Shown: positions 36,843 to 48,666, numbered from the stretch's first letter. The stretch: DNA of 64,000 nucleotides from Salinicola socius (GCF_001937195.1 NZ_MSDO01000011.1:1-64000), one strand, 5' to 3'. The notes: generated by a model not told the origin, from the letters alone. A program made the numbers and translations.

Positions 36843-39107
36843 TCAGGCGACCTCGGCCTCGGTCTCCAGTTGCAGTTCGTCGTTCTCGACCCGAACATGC
36901 ACGGTGCCGCCATTGTCGGCCAGATCGCCGAACAGGATCATCTCCGCCAATGGCTTCTTGAGCTGCTCCTGAATGACTCGAGCCATTGGCCGCGCCCCCA
37001 TCTCCCGGTCGTAGCCTTTCTGGGCCAGCCACGCGCGAGCGTCGTCATCGACATCGAGCTGTACGCGTTTCTCATCCAGCTGGGCCTGTAGTTCGACCAG
37101 GAACTTGTCGACGACGTTGCGCACGATGGACGGCTCGAGACCATGGAACTGGATGATGCCATCGAGACGGTTGCGGAACTCCGGCGTGAACGTCCGCCGA
37201 ATCACTTCCATACCATCGGTAGAATGATCCTGCGTCTGGAAACCGATCGAGCGACGAGAGATCTGCTCGGCACCGGCGTTGGACGTCATGATCACGATCA
37301 CATGACGGAAATCCGCTTCGCGGCCGTTGTTATCGGTCAGGCGGCCGTGATCCATCACCTGCAACAGCAGATTGAAGACCTCGGGATGCGCTTTCTCGAT
37401 CTCATCGAGCAGCAACACGCAATGCGGTTGCTTGGTGATCGCCTCGGTCAACAGGCCACCCTGGTCGTAACCAACGTATCCCGGCGGCGCACCGATCAGG
37501 CGCGATACCGTATGCCGCTCCATGTATTCCGACATATCGAACCGCACCAGCTCGATTCCCATCAGATGGGACAGCTGTCGTGCGACCTCGGTCTTGCCGA
37601 CGCCGGTCGGGCCGGCGAACAGGAAGCTGCCGACCGGCTTGTCCGGCGACTTGAGCCCGGCCCGGGACAGCTTGATCGCCGCGGACAGACTGGTGATCGC
37701 CTCATCCTGGCCGAACACCAGCATCTTCAGATCGCGCTCCAGATTGGAGAGCAACTTGCGATCCGAGCTGGAGACGCTCTTCGGCGGAATTCGTGCAATG
37801 GAGGCCACCACGGCCTCGACCTGCTCGACATCGATCGTCGCGATTCGCGCTTCCGGCGGCAGCAGACGCTGGTGCGCACCCGCTTCGTCGATGACATCGA
37901 TCGCCTTGTCGGGCAGGTGACGATCGTTGATGTAGCGATCCGCCAGCCGAGCGGCACTCTCCAGCGCCGCATCGGTATACTTCAACTGGTGATGCTCCTC
38001 GAACCGGCCCCGCAACCCCTTGAGGATGCGAATGGTGTCGTCGACGGTCGGCTCAGGCACATCCACCTTCTGGAATCGACGCGCCAGCGCGCGATCCTTC
38101 TCGAAGATTCCACGGAACTCCTGGAAAGTCGTCGAACCGATGCAGCGTAGCTCACCGGAGGAGAGCAGCGGCTTGAGCAGGTTGGACGCATCCATGACGC
38201 CACCGGACGCTGCACCGGCCCCGATCACCGTGTGAATCTCGTCGATGAACAGAATCGAATTGTCCTGCTTGCGCAGTTCGGCCAACAGCCCTTTCAGCCG
38301 TTTCTCGAAGTCACCGCGATACTTGGTGCCCGCCAGCAATGCACCCATGTCGAGCGAATAGACCACCGCGTCGGCGATCACGTCTGGCACGTCTTCCTCG
38401 ACGATGCGCTTGGCAAGGCCTTCGGCGATGGCGGTCTTGCCGACACCGGCTTCACCCACCAGCAGCGGATTGTTCTTGCGCCGACGAGCAAGAATCTGCA
38501 CCACGCGCTCGAGTTCGTGGTCGCGGCCGATCAACGGATCGATCTTGCCCAGCCGCGCCTGATCGTTAAGGTTGGTGGCATAGTTGGTCAGCGGGCTCTG
38601 ACCATTCTCGGTGGCCGCCTCTTCGCCCTCTTCGGACTCCTGGGAAGGCTGCTGAGACTGACCATGACCCGCCACCTTGGAGATGCCGTGGGCGATGTAG
38701 TTCACCGCGTCTACCCGCGCCACGCTCTGTTGCTTGAGGAAGTAGACGGCCTGGCTCTCCTGCTCGGAGAAGATCGCCACCAGCACGTTGGCACCGGTCA
38801 CTTCACTCTTGCCGGAGGACTGGACATGGAAAACGGCACGCTGAAGCACGCGCTGGAAACCCAGCGTCGGCTGCGTTTCCCGATCTTCCTGCTCTTCGGG
38901 AATCAGCGGCGTAGTGGAATTGATGAAATCCTGCAGATCGGCACGAAGCTTTTCCAGATTCGCCCCACAGGCATTCAGCACATCGGCTGCCGAGGCATTA
39001 TCGAGAAGTGCCAGCAGCAGGTGCTCCACGGTCATGAACTCGTGTCGCTTGGAACGCGCCACGGTGAAGGCCGTGTTCAGGGTGAGTTCAAGTTCTTTAC
39101 TCAACAT
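36843..39107 (-). CDS. clpA: ATP-dependent Clp protease ATPase subunit ClpA
   Basis: AAA+ unfoldase that feeds substrates, including N-degron proteins delivered by ClpS, into ClpP. The 754-residue protein starts [20 protein letters not shown] with the N domain that docks ClpS, then the first AAA module (Walker [14 protein letters not shown], near 215) and the second ([13 protein letters not shown], near 495). The ClpP-contacting loop of the IGF/IGL type is present after the second module (SIGFQ). It is preceded by clpS by about 110 bases on the same strand. AAGGGGA lies before the ATG. Confidence 0.97.
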   Translation of the reverse strand: MLSKELELTLNTAFTVARSKRHEFMTVEHLLLALLDNASAADVLNACGANLEKLRADLQDFINSTTPLIPEEQEDRETQPTLGFQRVLQRAVFHVQSSGKSEVTGANVLVAIFSEQESQAVYFLKQQSVARVDAVNYIAHGISKVAGHGQSQQPSQESEEGEEAATENGQSPLTNYATNLNDQARLGKIDPLIGRDHELERVVQILARRRKNNPLLVGEAGVGKTAIAEGLAKRIVEEDVPDVIADAVVYSLDMGALLAGTKYRGDFEKRLKGLLAELRKQDNSILFIDEIHTVIGAGAASGGVMDASNLLKPLLSSGELRCIGSTTFQEFRGIFEKDRALARRFQKVDVPEPTVDDTIRILKGLRGRFEEHHQLKYTDAALESAARLADRYINDRHLPDKAIDVIDEAGAHQRLLPPEARIATIDVEQVEAVVASIARIPPKSVSSSDRKLLSNLERDLKMLVFGQDEAITSLSAAIKLSRAGLKSPDKPVGSFLFAGPTGVGKTEVARQLSHLMGIELVRFDMSEYMERHTVSRLIGAPPGYVGYDQGGLLTEAITKQPHCVLLLDEIEKAHPEVFNLLLQVMDHGRLTDNNGREADFRHVIVIMTSNAGAEQISRRSIGFQTQDHSTDGMEVIRRTFTPEFRNRLDGIIQFHGLEPSIVRNVVDKFLVELQAQLDEKRVQLDVDDDARAWLAQKGYDREMGARPMARVIQEQLKKPLAEMILFGDLADNGGTVHVRVENDELQLETEAEVA

Positions 39108-39219
39108 GGCAGTCCCCTTTTAGCCACTGAGGGCATCGGTCGGCACTTTCACAATCGGGCACAATCAGCGGTTCCGCAAGTCTTCAAAGACAAAAGCGTT
39201 GACGATGTGTGTCCGCCAC

Positions 39220-39549
39220 TTATTCCGCGGCATCCACGTCACACATCAGCGGATGCTCGCACTCTTTCGCGTATTCATTGACCTGATGACACTTGGTCTC
39301 TGCGATGTCGCGGGTGAAGATGCCACAGGTCGCACGGCCCTGGGTGTGGACGGCCAGCATGATCTGTACGGCTTTCTCGCTATCCATGGCGAAAAACCGC
39401 TGTAGCACTTCGACGACGAATTCCATCGGCGTGTAGTCGTCGTTGTACAGCACGACCTTGTACATGGGTGGCGGCACCAGTTGCGGGTCCGACACCTGCT
39501 CGGCGACATATCCCTGATCTTCATGATCGGGGTCGGGAGGACGCGTCAT
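39220..39549 (-). CDS. clpS: ClpS adaptor of ClpAP (N-recognin)
   Basis: Binds destabilising N-terminal residues and hands substrates to ClpA. The core [20 protein letters not shown], then [32 protein letters not shown] and [17 protein letters not shown] match ClpS, including the acidic ligand pocket residues. The start is uncertain: ATG codons at 39549, 39609 and 39648 are all in frame. The first gives 109 residues, near the usual length, and the codons upstream include several that are rare in high-GC genomes, so it is preferred; a 129-residue form from 39609 remains possible. It lies upstream of clpA on the same strand. Confidence 0.93.
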   Translation of the reverse strand: MTRPPDPDHEDQGYVAEQVSDPQLVPPPMYKVVLYNDDYTPMEFVVEVLQRFFAMDSEKAVQIMLAVHTQGRATCGIFTRDIAETKCHQVNEYAKECEHPLMCDVDAAE

Positions 39550-39838
39550 TCCTAGACGCACCGGCTCCCTGGAAAGGTAGGTCGACACTCTGTCTGCGAT
39601 CTCTGACATACGGTTCTTGGCACAATCTGGATGAATCCCTGGATGCATCGGCTCGGGTACAAGTTGGGACTGAGGTCAGGTATTGGATACCATCGGAGGC
39701 CCGAGGTTCCTTGAAGATGCGGCCGACGGGGTTCGTATGCAAGCCCTCATTCAAAATAGTCACGACAGGCCCCGACCGCCACGATGTCGCTGTCGAAAGC
39801 CACCACCCCACTAGCTCGGAGGCGCGTCGACGATCGAC

Positions 39839-40441
39839 ATGAGTCGAATCTATCTACTGCATAAGCCCTACAACGTGCTCTGCCAGTTCACCGATGACAA
39901 CGGGCGAGGCACCTTGGCTGACCACATCGAGATACCCGGCATCTACCCGGCCGGGCGACTCGATTATGACTCCGAAGGGCTACTGCTGCTGACTGACGAT
40001 GGCGCTTTGATCCATCGTGTCAGCGACCCGCGGCACAAACTGCCGAAGCAATACTGGGTCCAGGTGGAGGGCGAACCGGACGAGAACGCGCTCAAGGCGC
40101 TGCGCGAGGGAGTTACGCTGAAGGACGGCCCGACCCGGCCGGCCAGGGTTCGGCGCCTGACCGGGGCGGAGCCCGCGCCCCGCACTCCCCCGGTGCGCTA
40201 CCGCGAATCGATACCCACGACCTGGCTTGCGATCGAACTGCGCGAGGGGCGTAATCGGCAGGTCCGCCGAATGACAGCGCATGTCGGCCACCCAACGCTA
40301 CGCTTGATCCGCACCGCGATAGGGCCGTGGCGACTCGACGACCTGGCACCAGGCGATTGGCGCAGCGAGACCATCAATGTCCCCGCACGACCGCCGCGGA
40401 CGGCCTCGGACAAGCATTCAAAGCCACGTCGCAACCACTGA
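39839..40441 (+). CDS. rluE: 23S rRNA pseudouridine(2457) synthase RluE
   Basis: Converts U2457 of 23S rRNA to pseudouridine. The 200-residue protein is a RsuA-family enzyme without an S4 domain, as in Rlu[16 protein letters not shown] at the N-terminus, the catalytic-Asp motif [29 protein letters not shown] and [21 protein letters not shown] lysine/arginine-rich tail (from about 185) is typical. It is divergent from clpS and followed by nudJ on the same strand, an order shared with E. coli. Confidence 0.95.
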   Translation: MSRIYLLHKPYNVLCQFTDDNGRGTLADHIEIPGIYPAGRLDYDSEGLLLLTDDGALIHRVSDPRHKLPKQYWVQVEGEPDENALKALREGVTLKDGPTRPARVRRLTGAEPAPRTPPVRYRESIPTTWLAIELREGRNRQVRRMTAHVGHPTLRLIRTAIGPWRLDDLAPGDWRSETINVPARPPRTASDKHSKPRRNH

Positions 40442-40593
40442 ACGACGCGTCCAGGCAGGTCGCGCCGACCACGGCATTTCGGGTAGCGGGCTTTCGAATT
40501 GACCCAGACCGGGTATGATCGGCCTGAGCCCTGCGCCCCGAGGTCGGGGAGACACGTATCGAGCTGGGCGTATCGAGTCGGGAGAATAATGAC

Positions 40594-41043
40594 ATGAATC
40601 GCTGGACACCCCGCGTGACCGTTGCCGTGGTCGTGGAACGGGCCGGTCGTTACCTGATGGTGGAAGAGGATCGCGGCGGGCCGTTCAGTCTGTTCAACCA
40701 GCCCGCCGGGCACCTGGAGAGAGGAGAGCGCCTGATCGCCGCCGCCGAACGGGAAGTTCGTGAAGAGTCGGCCTGGCAGGTTGCCATCACCGACTATCTG
40801 GGACTCTACGTTCACCAGACCTCGGATGGCATCACGTTCCATAGCCACGCCTTCCTCAGTCTGCCGCTGGCTCACCTCGGCAACTCTCTCGACAAGGGCA
40901 TCATCAGCGCCCACTGGCTAACCTATGACGAAATCGACGATCTCAACCGCAACCGTCGCCTGCGCAGCCCGGTCGTGATGCAGCGACTGCGCGATGCCCG
41001 CGATGGTCGTCGCTACCCGCTGGACGTCATCCGCGAACGCTGA
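40594..41043 (+). CDS. nudJ: Nudix hydrolase NudJ
   Basis: A 149-residue Nudix phosphohydrolase; E. coli NudJ hydrolyses HMP-PP (thiamine precursor) and nucleoside tri/diphosphates. The Nudix box [20 protein letters not shown] at 48-67 is intact, with [19 protein letters not shown] before it. GGGAGAA lies upstream of the ATG. It is followed by mnmA, hflD and purB in the same order as in E. coli. Family is secure; the physiological substrate is inferred from orthology. Confidence 0.93.
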   Translation: MNRWTPRVTVAVVVERAGRYLMVEEDRGGPFSLFNQPAGHLERGERLIAAAEREVREESAWQVAITDYLGLYVHQTSDGITFHSHAFLSLPLAHLGNSLDKGIISAHWLTYDEIDDLNRNRRLRSPVVMQRLRDARDGRRYPLDVIRER

Positions 41044-41221
41044 CGCGACTCGCCACGGGCGGCCCCCAGCCTACTCCGCCGTCAAGTACGACCGGGCTCG
41101 ATGCCGCGGTCCGCTTTCGGCTATAATCCGGGGTCATTTATTCGGTCGACTACAACGTCGTTGCACCAGCGGTTGGCGAATCCATTTGCATCGCCCGCCC
41201 CCACCTGCCTCGGAAATCGCC

Positions 41222-42460
41222 ATGACCACAGCCAGCTTGCCCAGCGATACCGTGCGTTCCTCCCGCGAAGACGCCTTGTCATCCAAGGAGGCTCGGAGAG
41301 TCATCGTCGGCATGTCGGGGGGCGTCGACTCCTCCGTGACCGCACTGTTGCTGCTCCAGCAGGGCTATCAGGTCGAAGGCCTGTTCATGAAGAACTGGGA
41401 CGAAGACGACGGCACCGAATACTGCACGGCGATGGCGGATCTGGCCGATGCCCAGGCGGTGAGCGACACGCTCGGCATCAAGCTGCACACGGCCAACTTC
41501 GCCGCCGAATACTGGGACAACGTCTTCGAGCATTTCCTGGCGGAGTACCAGGCGGGTCGCACGCCCAACCCGGACATTCTTTGCAACCGCGAGATCAAGT
41601 TCAAGGTCTTTCTCGACTACGCCGAGCGACTCGGCGCGGATCTCATCGCCACCGGGCACTACGTCCGTAGAGGCATCGACGACGCCAGCGGCCAGGCCCA
41701 ATTGCTCAAGGGTCTTGATGGCAACAAGGACCAGAGCTATTTCCTCCACGCGGTGCCCGGCGATGCCATCGCGCGCACGCTGTTCCCTGTCGGTGAACTG
41801 GAAAAGCCCGAGGTCAGGGCGTTGGCGGAGCGTCACGGCCTGGCCACGGCACGCAAGAAGGATTCCACCGGCATCTGCTTCATCGGAGAACGCCGTTTCA
41901 GCGATTTTCTCAGGCAGTATCTGCCGGCCCAGCCCGGCCCCATCGAAACCGCGGAAGGCGATCGGGTCGGCGAACACATGGGGCTGATGTACTACACCCT
42001 GGGACAGCGGCGCGGTCTGGGTATCGGCGGCCTCAAGGATCATAGCGAGGACCCGTGGTTCGTCGCCGCCAAGGATCTCGAGCGCAATGTGCTGGTCGTG
42101 GTTCAGGGCGAACATCCGTTGCTCTACAGCGATGTCGTGTACTGCGAGCCGGCGACCTGGGTCGCCGGCAAGCCGCCGGCAAGCACTCGCCTGCGTGCCA
42201 AGACTCGCTATCGCCAGCAGGACGTTCCCTGCGAGGTCACGCTACTGGCCGAGGGCGAACTCGAGGTTCGCTTCGATCGGCCGCAGCGCGCCGTCACGCC
42301 GGGCCAGTCGCTGGTGCTCTACGAGGGCGATATCTGTCTCGGCGGCGCGGTCATTCGTGCCACGGCAACGGCCGAGGCGGCGGCCGGCGCCGCGGTTGCC
42401 GATACCCTCTCCGACGCCGCCACCCTTAACGCCACGACGGGGAGTCAGCGTTCGGCATGA
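41222..42460 (+). CDS. mnmA: tRNA-specific 2-thiouridylase MnmA
   Basis: Thiolates U34 of tRNA-Lys, -Glu and -Gln using sulfur from the Tus relay. The 412-residue protein has the PP-loop SGGVDSS at 32-38, the catalytic cysteines C121 ([12 protein letters not shown]) and C219 ([11 protein letters not shown]), and MKNWDEDD. It is about 40 residues longer than the E. coli protein, with about 25 extra at the N-terminus and an Ala/Thr-rich tail (from about 380) of no known role. The start at 41222 has only a weak ribosome site. It overlaps hflD by 4 bases (ATGA). Confidence 0.95.
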   Translation: MTTASLPSDTVRSSREDALSSKEARRVIVGMSGGVDSSVTALLLLQQGYQVEGLFMKNWDEDDGTEYCTAMADLADAQAVSDTLGIKLHTANFAAEYWDNVFEHFLAEYQAGRTPNPDILCNREIKFKVFLDYAERLGADLIATGHYVRRGIDDASGQAQLLKGLDGNKDQSYFLHAVPGDAIARTLFPVGELEKPEVRALAERHGLATARKKDSTGICFIGERRFSDFLRQYLPAQPGPIETAEGDRVGEHMGLMYYTLGQRRGLGIGGLKDHSEDPWFVAAKDLERNVLVVVQGEHPLLYSDVVYCEPATWVAGKPPASTRLRAKTRYRQQDVPCEVTLLAEGELEVRFDRPQRAVTPGQSLVLYEGDICLGGAVIRATATAEAAAGAAVADTLSDAATLNATTGSQRSA

Positions 42461-43101
42461 ATCCAACGCCCATTCAATCGGCACCACTCGACAGTCAGGG
42501 TCGCCAGGCGCTGGCGCTGGCAGGCGTCTTCCAGGCAGCCTCCGTGGTCGATCAGCTCGCCCGCACCGGCCAGTGCGACGAACGCGCCTGGAACACCCTG
42601 CTTCGCGCCACGCTGGAGACCGATCCGCCCAGCTTCGAATCGATCTACGGCGGCCATCACAACAACCTGCGCCTGGGGATCGATACCTTGCTGGCAGTGA
42701 TGTCTCGTCAGCACGCCCAGCCGGCCGTGATGCGCTACGGCTTCTCGATGGTTCTGCTGATGCAGCGGCTGCGCAAGGACGACGCCATGATGAGCACGCT
42801 CGGACAGCGGCTGGGCCGAGTCCAGGGCCAGGCCGAACATTTCGGCGAAACGCACGAGAACGTGATCGCCAGCCTCGGCGAACTCTACCAGGAGACCCTG
42901 TCGACCTTCCGTTATCGGATCGTGGTGCAGGGTGAACCCAGCCTGCTGCAGAGCCGCCACATGCCGGAACGCATCCGTACTGCCTTGCTCGCCGGCGTTC
43001 GCTTCGCCCTGCTGTGGCATCAGCAAGGTGGGCGGCGCTGGCGCCTGATCTTTCAGCGTGGCGCCATCAAGCGCACGCTGCGCGAGCTCGACGGCAATTG
43101 A
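42457..43101 (+). CDS. hflD: HflD, high-frequency-lysogenisation protein homologue
   Basis: A 214-residue peripheral membrane protein; in E. coli HflD binds the lambda CII activator and limits lysogeny, while its native role is unclear. Family marks are [19 protein letters not shown] near the N-terminus, [28 protein letters not shown] and [20 protein letters not shown] near the end. It starts within the mnmA stop (ATGA) and precedes purB by about 60 bases, the arrangement conserved in gammaproteobacteria. Confidence 0.93.
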   Translation: MNPTPIQSAPLDSQGRQALALAGVFQAASVVDQLARTGQCDERAWNTLLRATLETDPPSFESIYGGHHNNLRLGIDTLLAVMSRQHAQPAVMRYGFSMVLLMQRLRKDDAMMSTLGQRLGRVQGQAEHFGETHENVIASLGELYQETLSTFRYRIVVQGEPSLLQSRHMPERIRTALLAGVRFALLWHQQGGRRWRLIFQRGAIKRTLRELDGN

Positions 43102-44532
<1,431 letters not shown>

Positions 44533-44563
44533 TCCCCCAATCACGCCAAGGCAGGAGATCGAC

Positions 44564-45745
44564 ATGACGTCGGCCAACACGCCCCGCACACTGCTGGGCG
44601 GTCTCACGCCCGCCCAGTTCCTCAGTCAGCACTGGCAGAAATCGCCGCTGTTGATCCGCGGCGCCCTGCCCGATTTCGTCTCCCCGCTGGAACCGGACGA
44701 TCTGGCAGGTCTGGCCTGCGAAGAGGGGATCGAAGCGAGACTGGTCGAGGAGAACGGTCCCGACAAGGCGTGGCAGGTGAGCCATGGCCCGTTCGACGAG
44801 GATACCTTCTCGCGCCTGCCGACCAGCGGCTGGTCGCTGCTGGTGCAGGCGGTGGATCACTACGTACCCGAGATCGCCGAACTTCTGGAAACGTTCGATT
44901 TCCTTCCCAGCTGGCGACTCGACGACGTCATGGTCAGCTACGCCCCGACCGGAGGCAGCGTGGGCGCTCACATCGACCAGTACGACGTTTTCCTGCTGCA
45001 GGCCAGCGGTCGGCGGCGTTGGCAATTGGGGGGCAGCCCCGGGGACGACGCGCGCCTGATCCCCGGGATCGACCTGCGCATTCTGGAGAACTTCACGGTC
45101 GACGCTGATCATGACTGGGTGCTGGAACCGGGCGACATGCTCTATCTGCCTCCCGGCGTCGCCCACCACGGCGTCAGCGACTCCGACGACTGCCTGACCT
45201 ACTCGATCGGCTTTCGGGCGCCGTCCGCCGATGAAATCGTGACCTCGTTCGCCGACTATATCGGCGAACAGCTAGGCGATCGACAGCGCTATGGCGACGC
45301 CGATCTTCAGCCACCCGCCGCCGTTGGCGAGCTGGACGATCAGGCCATTGCGCGGGTTCGCCGGCTATTGATGGAGGCGATCGACAGGCCCGAGCAGATC
45401 GCGCAGTGGTTCGGCCGAGCCATGACGCAACCCAAGTATGTGGATCAGCTGCTTCCCTCGGAGTCCCCGACTGACCCGGCCGAGCTGCGCATTGCGCTGG
45501 AAGCGGGTGGAGAATTGCGCCGTACGCCAGGATCGCGCTTTGCCTGGCGTCGGCTTAGCGACGCTCAGGCCACGCTGTTCGCCGATGGCGACGCCGTCGT
45601 CTGCGACCTTGGACTGGCCCACCACCTGGCCGAGAATCCCCTCATCGACGCCGATGTGCTCGGCTATTCCGATAGCGAGCGCCTGCTTGCGGCGCTTGTC
45701 GACAGTGGTAGCCTGAGTCGCCCCGATGAGGACGACCAGGGTTGA
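44564..45745 (+). CDS. roxA: Ribosomal protein uL16 arginine hydroxylase RoxA (YcfD)
   Basis: A 2-oxoglutarate/Fe(II) oxygenase of the JmjC/cupin type that hydroxylates an arginine of ribosomal protein L16 in E. coli. The 393-residue product has the metal triad H136-x-D138 (AHIDQYDVF) and H201 (PPGVAHHG), LPSWRLDDVMVSYAPTGGSV, and a C-terminal winged-helix and dimer region. GCAGGAG lies upstream of the ATG. It lies 31 bases after purB; ycfD/roxA is also near purB in E. coli. The substrate is inferred from orthology. Confidence 0.93.
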   Translation: MTSANTPRTLLGGLTPAQFLSQHWQKSPLLIRGALPDFVSPLEPDDLAGLACEEGIEARLVEENGPDKAWQVSHGPFDEDTFSRLPTSGWSLLVQAVDHYVPEIAELLETFDFLPSWRLDDVMVSYAPTGGSVGAHIDQYDVFLLQASGRRRWQLGGSPGDDARLIPGIDLRILENFTVDADHDWVLEPGDMLYLPPGVAHHGVSDSDDCLTYSIGFRAPSADEIVTSFADYIGEQLGDRQRYGDADLQPPAAVGELDDQAIARVRRLLMEAIDRPEQIAQWFGRAMTQPKYVDQLLPSESPTDPAELRIALEAGGELRRTPGSRFAWRRLSDAQATLFADGDAVVCDLGLAHHLAENPLIDADVLGYSDSERLLAALVDSGSLSRPDEDDQG

Positions 45746-45935
45746 CGGTGGCGCATGCAACCAGCCGGTCGCTTCCACCCAACCTGTCGAACAGACCTGC
45801 CGAACGCAGTGGTCGACGACAGGCCCGCGAACGACAAAGCCCCGAATGACTGGACTCGTTTTAGAACACTGTTTTAATGTAGTGGTTTGATGTACCGGGC
45901 AAGAAGCCATATCTGGATGTTAAGGAGAATCGATC

Positions 45936-46403
45936 ATGAAACGACTCATCGCCCCCGCCCTCGTCATGAGCCTGCTGGCCCTGGCCGGCTGTACCAACAA
46001 CTCGACCTACTCAGGTGATGTCTATCGTGGAGATCAGGCAGGTACGGCACAATCTGTCAGCTACGGCACCATTCAATCGGTTCGTCCCGTCCAGATTCAG
46101 GGCGGCAATGGCGAGAGCGTTCTCGGTAGTCTCGGCGGCGCGGTGATCGGGGGCCTGCTGGGCAACCAGGTCGGCGGCGGCTCAGGTCGCACCATCGCCA
46201 CCGCTGCGGGCGCCCTTGGCGGGACCGTTGCCGGCAGCAAGATTCAGCAAGCGACCGATCGCGTCGACGGCTACGAGCTCGAGATTCGTCAGGACAGCGG
46301 ACAAAACGTCGTGGTCGTTCAGAAGGCCGATCGCAACTGGCAGGTTGGCCAGCGCGTCAAGCTCGTCGCCAGCGGTTCAAGCGTGAGCGTCGCTCCCTAC
46401 TGA
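45936..46403 (+). CDS. slyB: Glycine-zipper outer-membrane lipoprotein SlyB
   Basis: A 155-residue lipoprotein. The lipobox LLALAGC gives cysteine 19 as the acylated residue; the next residues TNNS do not include the Asp+2 inner-membrane retention signal, so it should go to the outer membrane. A double glycine-zipper (LGGAVIGGLLGNQVGGGSGR and GALGGTVAGSKI, about 67-102) and the C-terminal domain QNVVVVQKADRNWQVGQRVK match SlyB/PcpY, which shields outer-membrane barrels under stress. AAGGAG precedes the ATG. An intrinsic terminator follows, and lpxR comes next on the same strand. Confidence 0.9.
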   Translation: MKRLIAPALVMSLLALAGCTNNSTYSGDVYRGDQAGTAQSVSYGTIQSVRPVQIQGGNGESVLGSLGGAVIGGLLGNQVGGGSGRTIATAAGALGGTVAGSKIQQATDRVDGYELEIRQDSGQNVVVVQKADRNWQVGQRVKLVASGSSVSVAPY

Positions 46404-46452
46404 GCGAAGGCATGAAGACGGAGAAGCGTTGCCCTTCCGTCACATCGTTGTC

Positions 46453-46478
46453 AACGGCGCCCTCGAGGCGCCGTTTTT
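46453..46478 (+). terminator. Intrinsic terminator of slyB
   Basis: A perfect 9-bp stem (46453-46461 with 46467-46475) closes a CTCGA loop, and the right arm ends in a run of five Ts. It separates slyB from lpxR. Confidence 0.88.
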
Positions 46479-46516
46479 GTTAGTGTGATACTAATTTCAG
46501 ATGTCGTAGACGCTTT

Positions 46517-46534
46517 ACATACGTTATTGTATGT
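46517..46534. promoter_or_regulatory. Palindrome before lpxR, possible operator
   Basis: ACATAC-GTTATT-GTATGT is a perfect inverted repeat of 6-bp arms about 40 bases before the lpxR start codon, in an AT-rich stretch that is otherwise promoter-like (TTTACA at 46514). The position fits an operator overlapping a promoter. The regulator is unknown. Confidence 0.45.
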
Positions 46535-46575
46535 TGCGTAGGCTAGGTCATTCGTCGAAGGGAACAATACGATTC

Positions 46576-47562
46576 ATGAAGGGACTCATGTGGGCGTCAA
46601 CCAGCGTCGCCATCGCTCTGGCAAGCATTTCAGGCTCGGTCTGGGCCGATGGCATCCTGACGCTGAAATCGGAAAACGATATTTTTGCCAGTGGCGGTGA
46701 CGGCCACTATACCAACGGCCTGGAAGCGGACTGGTCCTTCCGACCCGACCGCGACCACTGGACACGCGCACTTGCCGACGCCATACCCGGATGGAGCGCG
46801 GCATCGCTGGATGGTGCCGCTTACCGCTTCGGACAGCAGATCTATACCCCCGAAGACATCGATCAGCGAAAACTGATCGAGGACGATAGACCCTACGCGG
46901 GTGTTCTCTATGCCGGTCTTTCGCTATTCGATGATGAGCAACTGGTCGGATGGCGCCGCACCAGCGGCGTGTATGTCGACGTCGGTCTCGTCGGCCCGGG
47001 TTCCGGCGGCCATACGGTGCAGCAGAACTTCCACCACCTGATCGACAGTGACGAGCCCAAGGGCTGGCACAATCAGCTTCACAACGAACCATTCGTCAAC
47101 GTTGCCTATCAGACCGCCTGGTGGAAGCAAGGTCAGCTGGGCCCACTGGAAGCCGAGTACGGCCCTTCAGCCGGCCTGGCCATCGGCAATCTGTACACCT
47201 ACGCCGCAACGGGTCTTGGGCTACGCCTCGGCCAAGGTCTCGACAAGAGTTTTGGTGTCCCCGCCGTGGCACCCTCTCAAGGCAGCCGAATCTTCTTCGA
47301 AGCCAACAGTGGCTTCAACTGGTACCTCTTCGCCAATGTCGAGGGTCGACTCATGGCCTACAACATGTTGCTGGACGGCAATACATTCGAAGACAGCCAT
47401 TCCGTCGATCGCCGCCCCTGGGTCGGCGACGCGCAGGCCGGCCTGGCTGTCTCGTGGAATCGCTGGCAGCTGACCTACAGTTCGGTCTGGCGCACCCACG
47501 AGTTCGAAACTCAGGACAGCGGCGACCAGTTCGGCTCCATCACGCTTTCGACCTGGCTATAA
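46576..47562 (+). CDS. lpxR: Lipid A deacylase LpxR-like outer-membrane protein
   Basis: A 328-residue outer-membrane barrel of the LpxR (DUF2219) family. In Salmonella LpxR removes the 3'-acyloxyacyl chain of lipid A. A signal peptide (about 1-24, ending VWADG) is followed by LTLKSENDIFASGGDGHYTN, where the catalytic Asn-Asp pair (N34, D35) and the calcium-site region sit, then DDRPYAGVLYAGLSL, VDVGLVGPGSG, QQNFHHLI and GWHNQLHNEP. It ends in a terminal aromatic/hydrophobic strand (ITLSTWL), as outer-membrane barrels do. The ATG at 46576 has AAGGGA about 12 bases upstream. Catalytic function is by homology. Confidence 0.88.
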   Translation: MKGLMWASTSVAIALASISGSVWADGILTLKSENDIFASGGDGHYTNGLEADWSFRPDRDHWTRALADAIPGWSAASLDGAAYRFGQQIYTPEDIDQRKLIEDDRPYAGVLYAGLSLFDDEQLVGWRRTSGVYVDVGLVGPGSGGHTVQQNFHHLIDSDEPKGWHNQLHNEPFVNVAYQTAWWKQGQLGPLEAEYGPSAGLAIGNLYTYAATGLGLRLGQGLDKSFGVPAVAPSQGSRIFFEANSGFNWYLFANVEGRLMAYNMLLDGNTFEDSHSVDRRPWVGDAQAGLAVSWNRWQLTYSSVWRTHEFETQDSGDQFGSITLSTWL

Positions 47563-47622
47563 CGGCAATTTCACGCGCAGCCAGGCGTCCTCGTCAGCTT
47601 TCCTTCAGTCGGTGTCAAACGC

Positions 47623-47651
47623 AAAACGGGCGATGCTCGAGGCATCGCCCG
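47623..47651 (-). terminator. Bidirectional hairpin between lpxR and the small membrane protein
   Basis: A perfect 10-bp stem (47627-47636 with 47642-47651) closes a TCGAG loop. On the minus strand it is followed by TTTT, so it is the terminator of the gene at 47686, and lpxR transcripts run into it from the other side. Confidence 0.8.
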
Positions 47652-47685
47652 CATTCCAGGTCGGCCAAAACGACCGATATCGGAC

Positions 47686-47973
47686 TCAGTGCAACTTGGC
47701 TTTGCGCATGCCCCAGCAGGCGACTCGTTTGCCGACCCAGATCCCGATTGCCAGCAGGATCAACGTCAACAGCATGGAAACGGGTTTCACGATGAAGGTC
47801 GCCCCCAGCACCGCCAGCGCGACCGCCATGATCCAGCGATCCTGAGCGGGGTCTCCCTGCAGTTGAACCGGCAACCGGCGTTTGACCGCCCCTCCAAGCC
47901 CGCCATCCCACGCCTTGAGCAATAGAAACAGTAGAACGGCAAAGGCAACGAGCCAAACGACAAAAACGGTCAT
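47686..47973 (-). CDS. Small membrane protein, function unknown
   Basis: A 95-residue protein I do not recognise. Hydrophobic segments at about 1-20 (VVWLVAFAVLLFLLLKAW), 47-65 (IMAVALAVLGATFIV) and 66-82 (LLTLILLAIGIWVG) suggest two or three membrane helices. A charged loop, RRLPVQLQGDPAQDRW, lies between the first two, and the tail is basic (RKAKLH). GGAGAA precedes the ATG and a hairpin terminator follows, so it is likely a real monocistronic gene. It is divergent from slyD. Confidence 0.75.
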   Translation of the reverse strand: MTVFVVWLVAFAVLLFLLLKAWDGGLGGAVKRRLPVQLQGDPAQDRWIMAVALAVLGATFIVKPVSMLLTLILLAIGIWVGKRVACWGMRKAKLH

Positions 47974-48177
47974 GACGAACTTCTCCTCAACCGGGAATCA
48001 TGGTGGTCTATGCTCGGATCAGGGTAACCACCCCCGTCAGGCGGTGCAACCGCCACAGATGCCGTCTGGCGGGCGCGAATACCCCCGATAAGGTCAATAT
48101 CCGACCCATTGCGACCTGACAGAAAGGTCATGGCACGTTAGGATGGGACAGACATGCACAAACGCAAAGGTTTCAAG

Positions 48178-48660
48178 ATGCAGATTGCCCAGAACTCCGT
48201 GGTCGCGTTCCACTACAAACTGACCAATGATGCGGGAGAAGTACTGGACAGTTCCGAAGGTCGGGATCCGCTGACCTACCTACACGGTGCGGGCAACATC
48301 ATTCCGGGGCTCGAGAAAGAACTCGAGGGCCACGGTAGCGGTGACAAGCTCCAGGTCGCCGTCGCACCGGAAGAAGGTTACGGTGAAGTGCAGCCGGCGC
48401 TGGTCCAGGAAGTTCCCCGCGATGCCTTCCAGGGTGTCGACGATGTCGAGCCGGGTATGCAGTTCCAGGCGCAGACCCAGGAAGGTCCGCTGATGGTCAC
48501 GGTCACCAAGGTCGAAGGCGATACCGTTACTGTCGACGGCAATCATCCGCTGGCTGGCGAGAAGCTGAACTTCGACGTGGAGATCGCCGAAGTGCGCGAA
48601 GCGACCGAAGAAGAAGTGTCTCACGGTCACGTTCATGGCGAAGGTGGTCACGAGCACTGA
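48178..48660 (+). CDS. slyD: FKBP-type peptidyl-prolyl isomerase SlyD
   Basis: A 160-residue cytoplasmic prolyl isomerase and chaperone; in E. coli it also binds nickel for hydrogenase. Family marks are MQIAQNSVVAFHYKLTND, SSEGRDPLTYLHGAGNIIPG, the IF chaperone insert (about 68-120) and PEEGYGEVQP. The C-terminal HGHVHGEGGHEH is a short metal-binding tail. The ATG at 48178 fits the family start, with AAAGG 7 bases upstream; another ATG at 48154 would add eight residues. Two hairpins follow. Confidence 0.93.
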   Translation: MQIAQNSVVAFHYKLTNDAGEVLDSSEGRDPLTYLHGAGNIIPGLEKELEGHGSGDKLQVAVAPEEGYGEVQPALVQEVPRDAFQGVDDVEPGMQFQAQTQEGPLMVTVTKVEGDTVTVDGNHPLAGEKLNFDVEIAEVREATEEEVSHGHVHGEGGHEH

Positions 48661-48666
48661 TCAAAG

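Noticed and set aside
39550-39838. Possible cspD gene upstream of clpS, as in E. coli
   Set aside because: No cold-shock motif appears in any frame; open frames here look like non-coding sequence.
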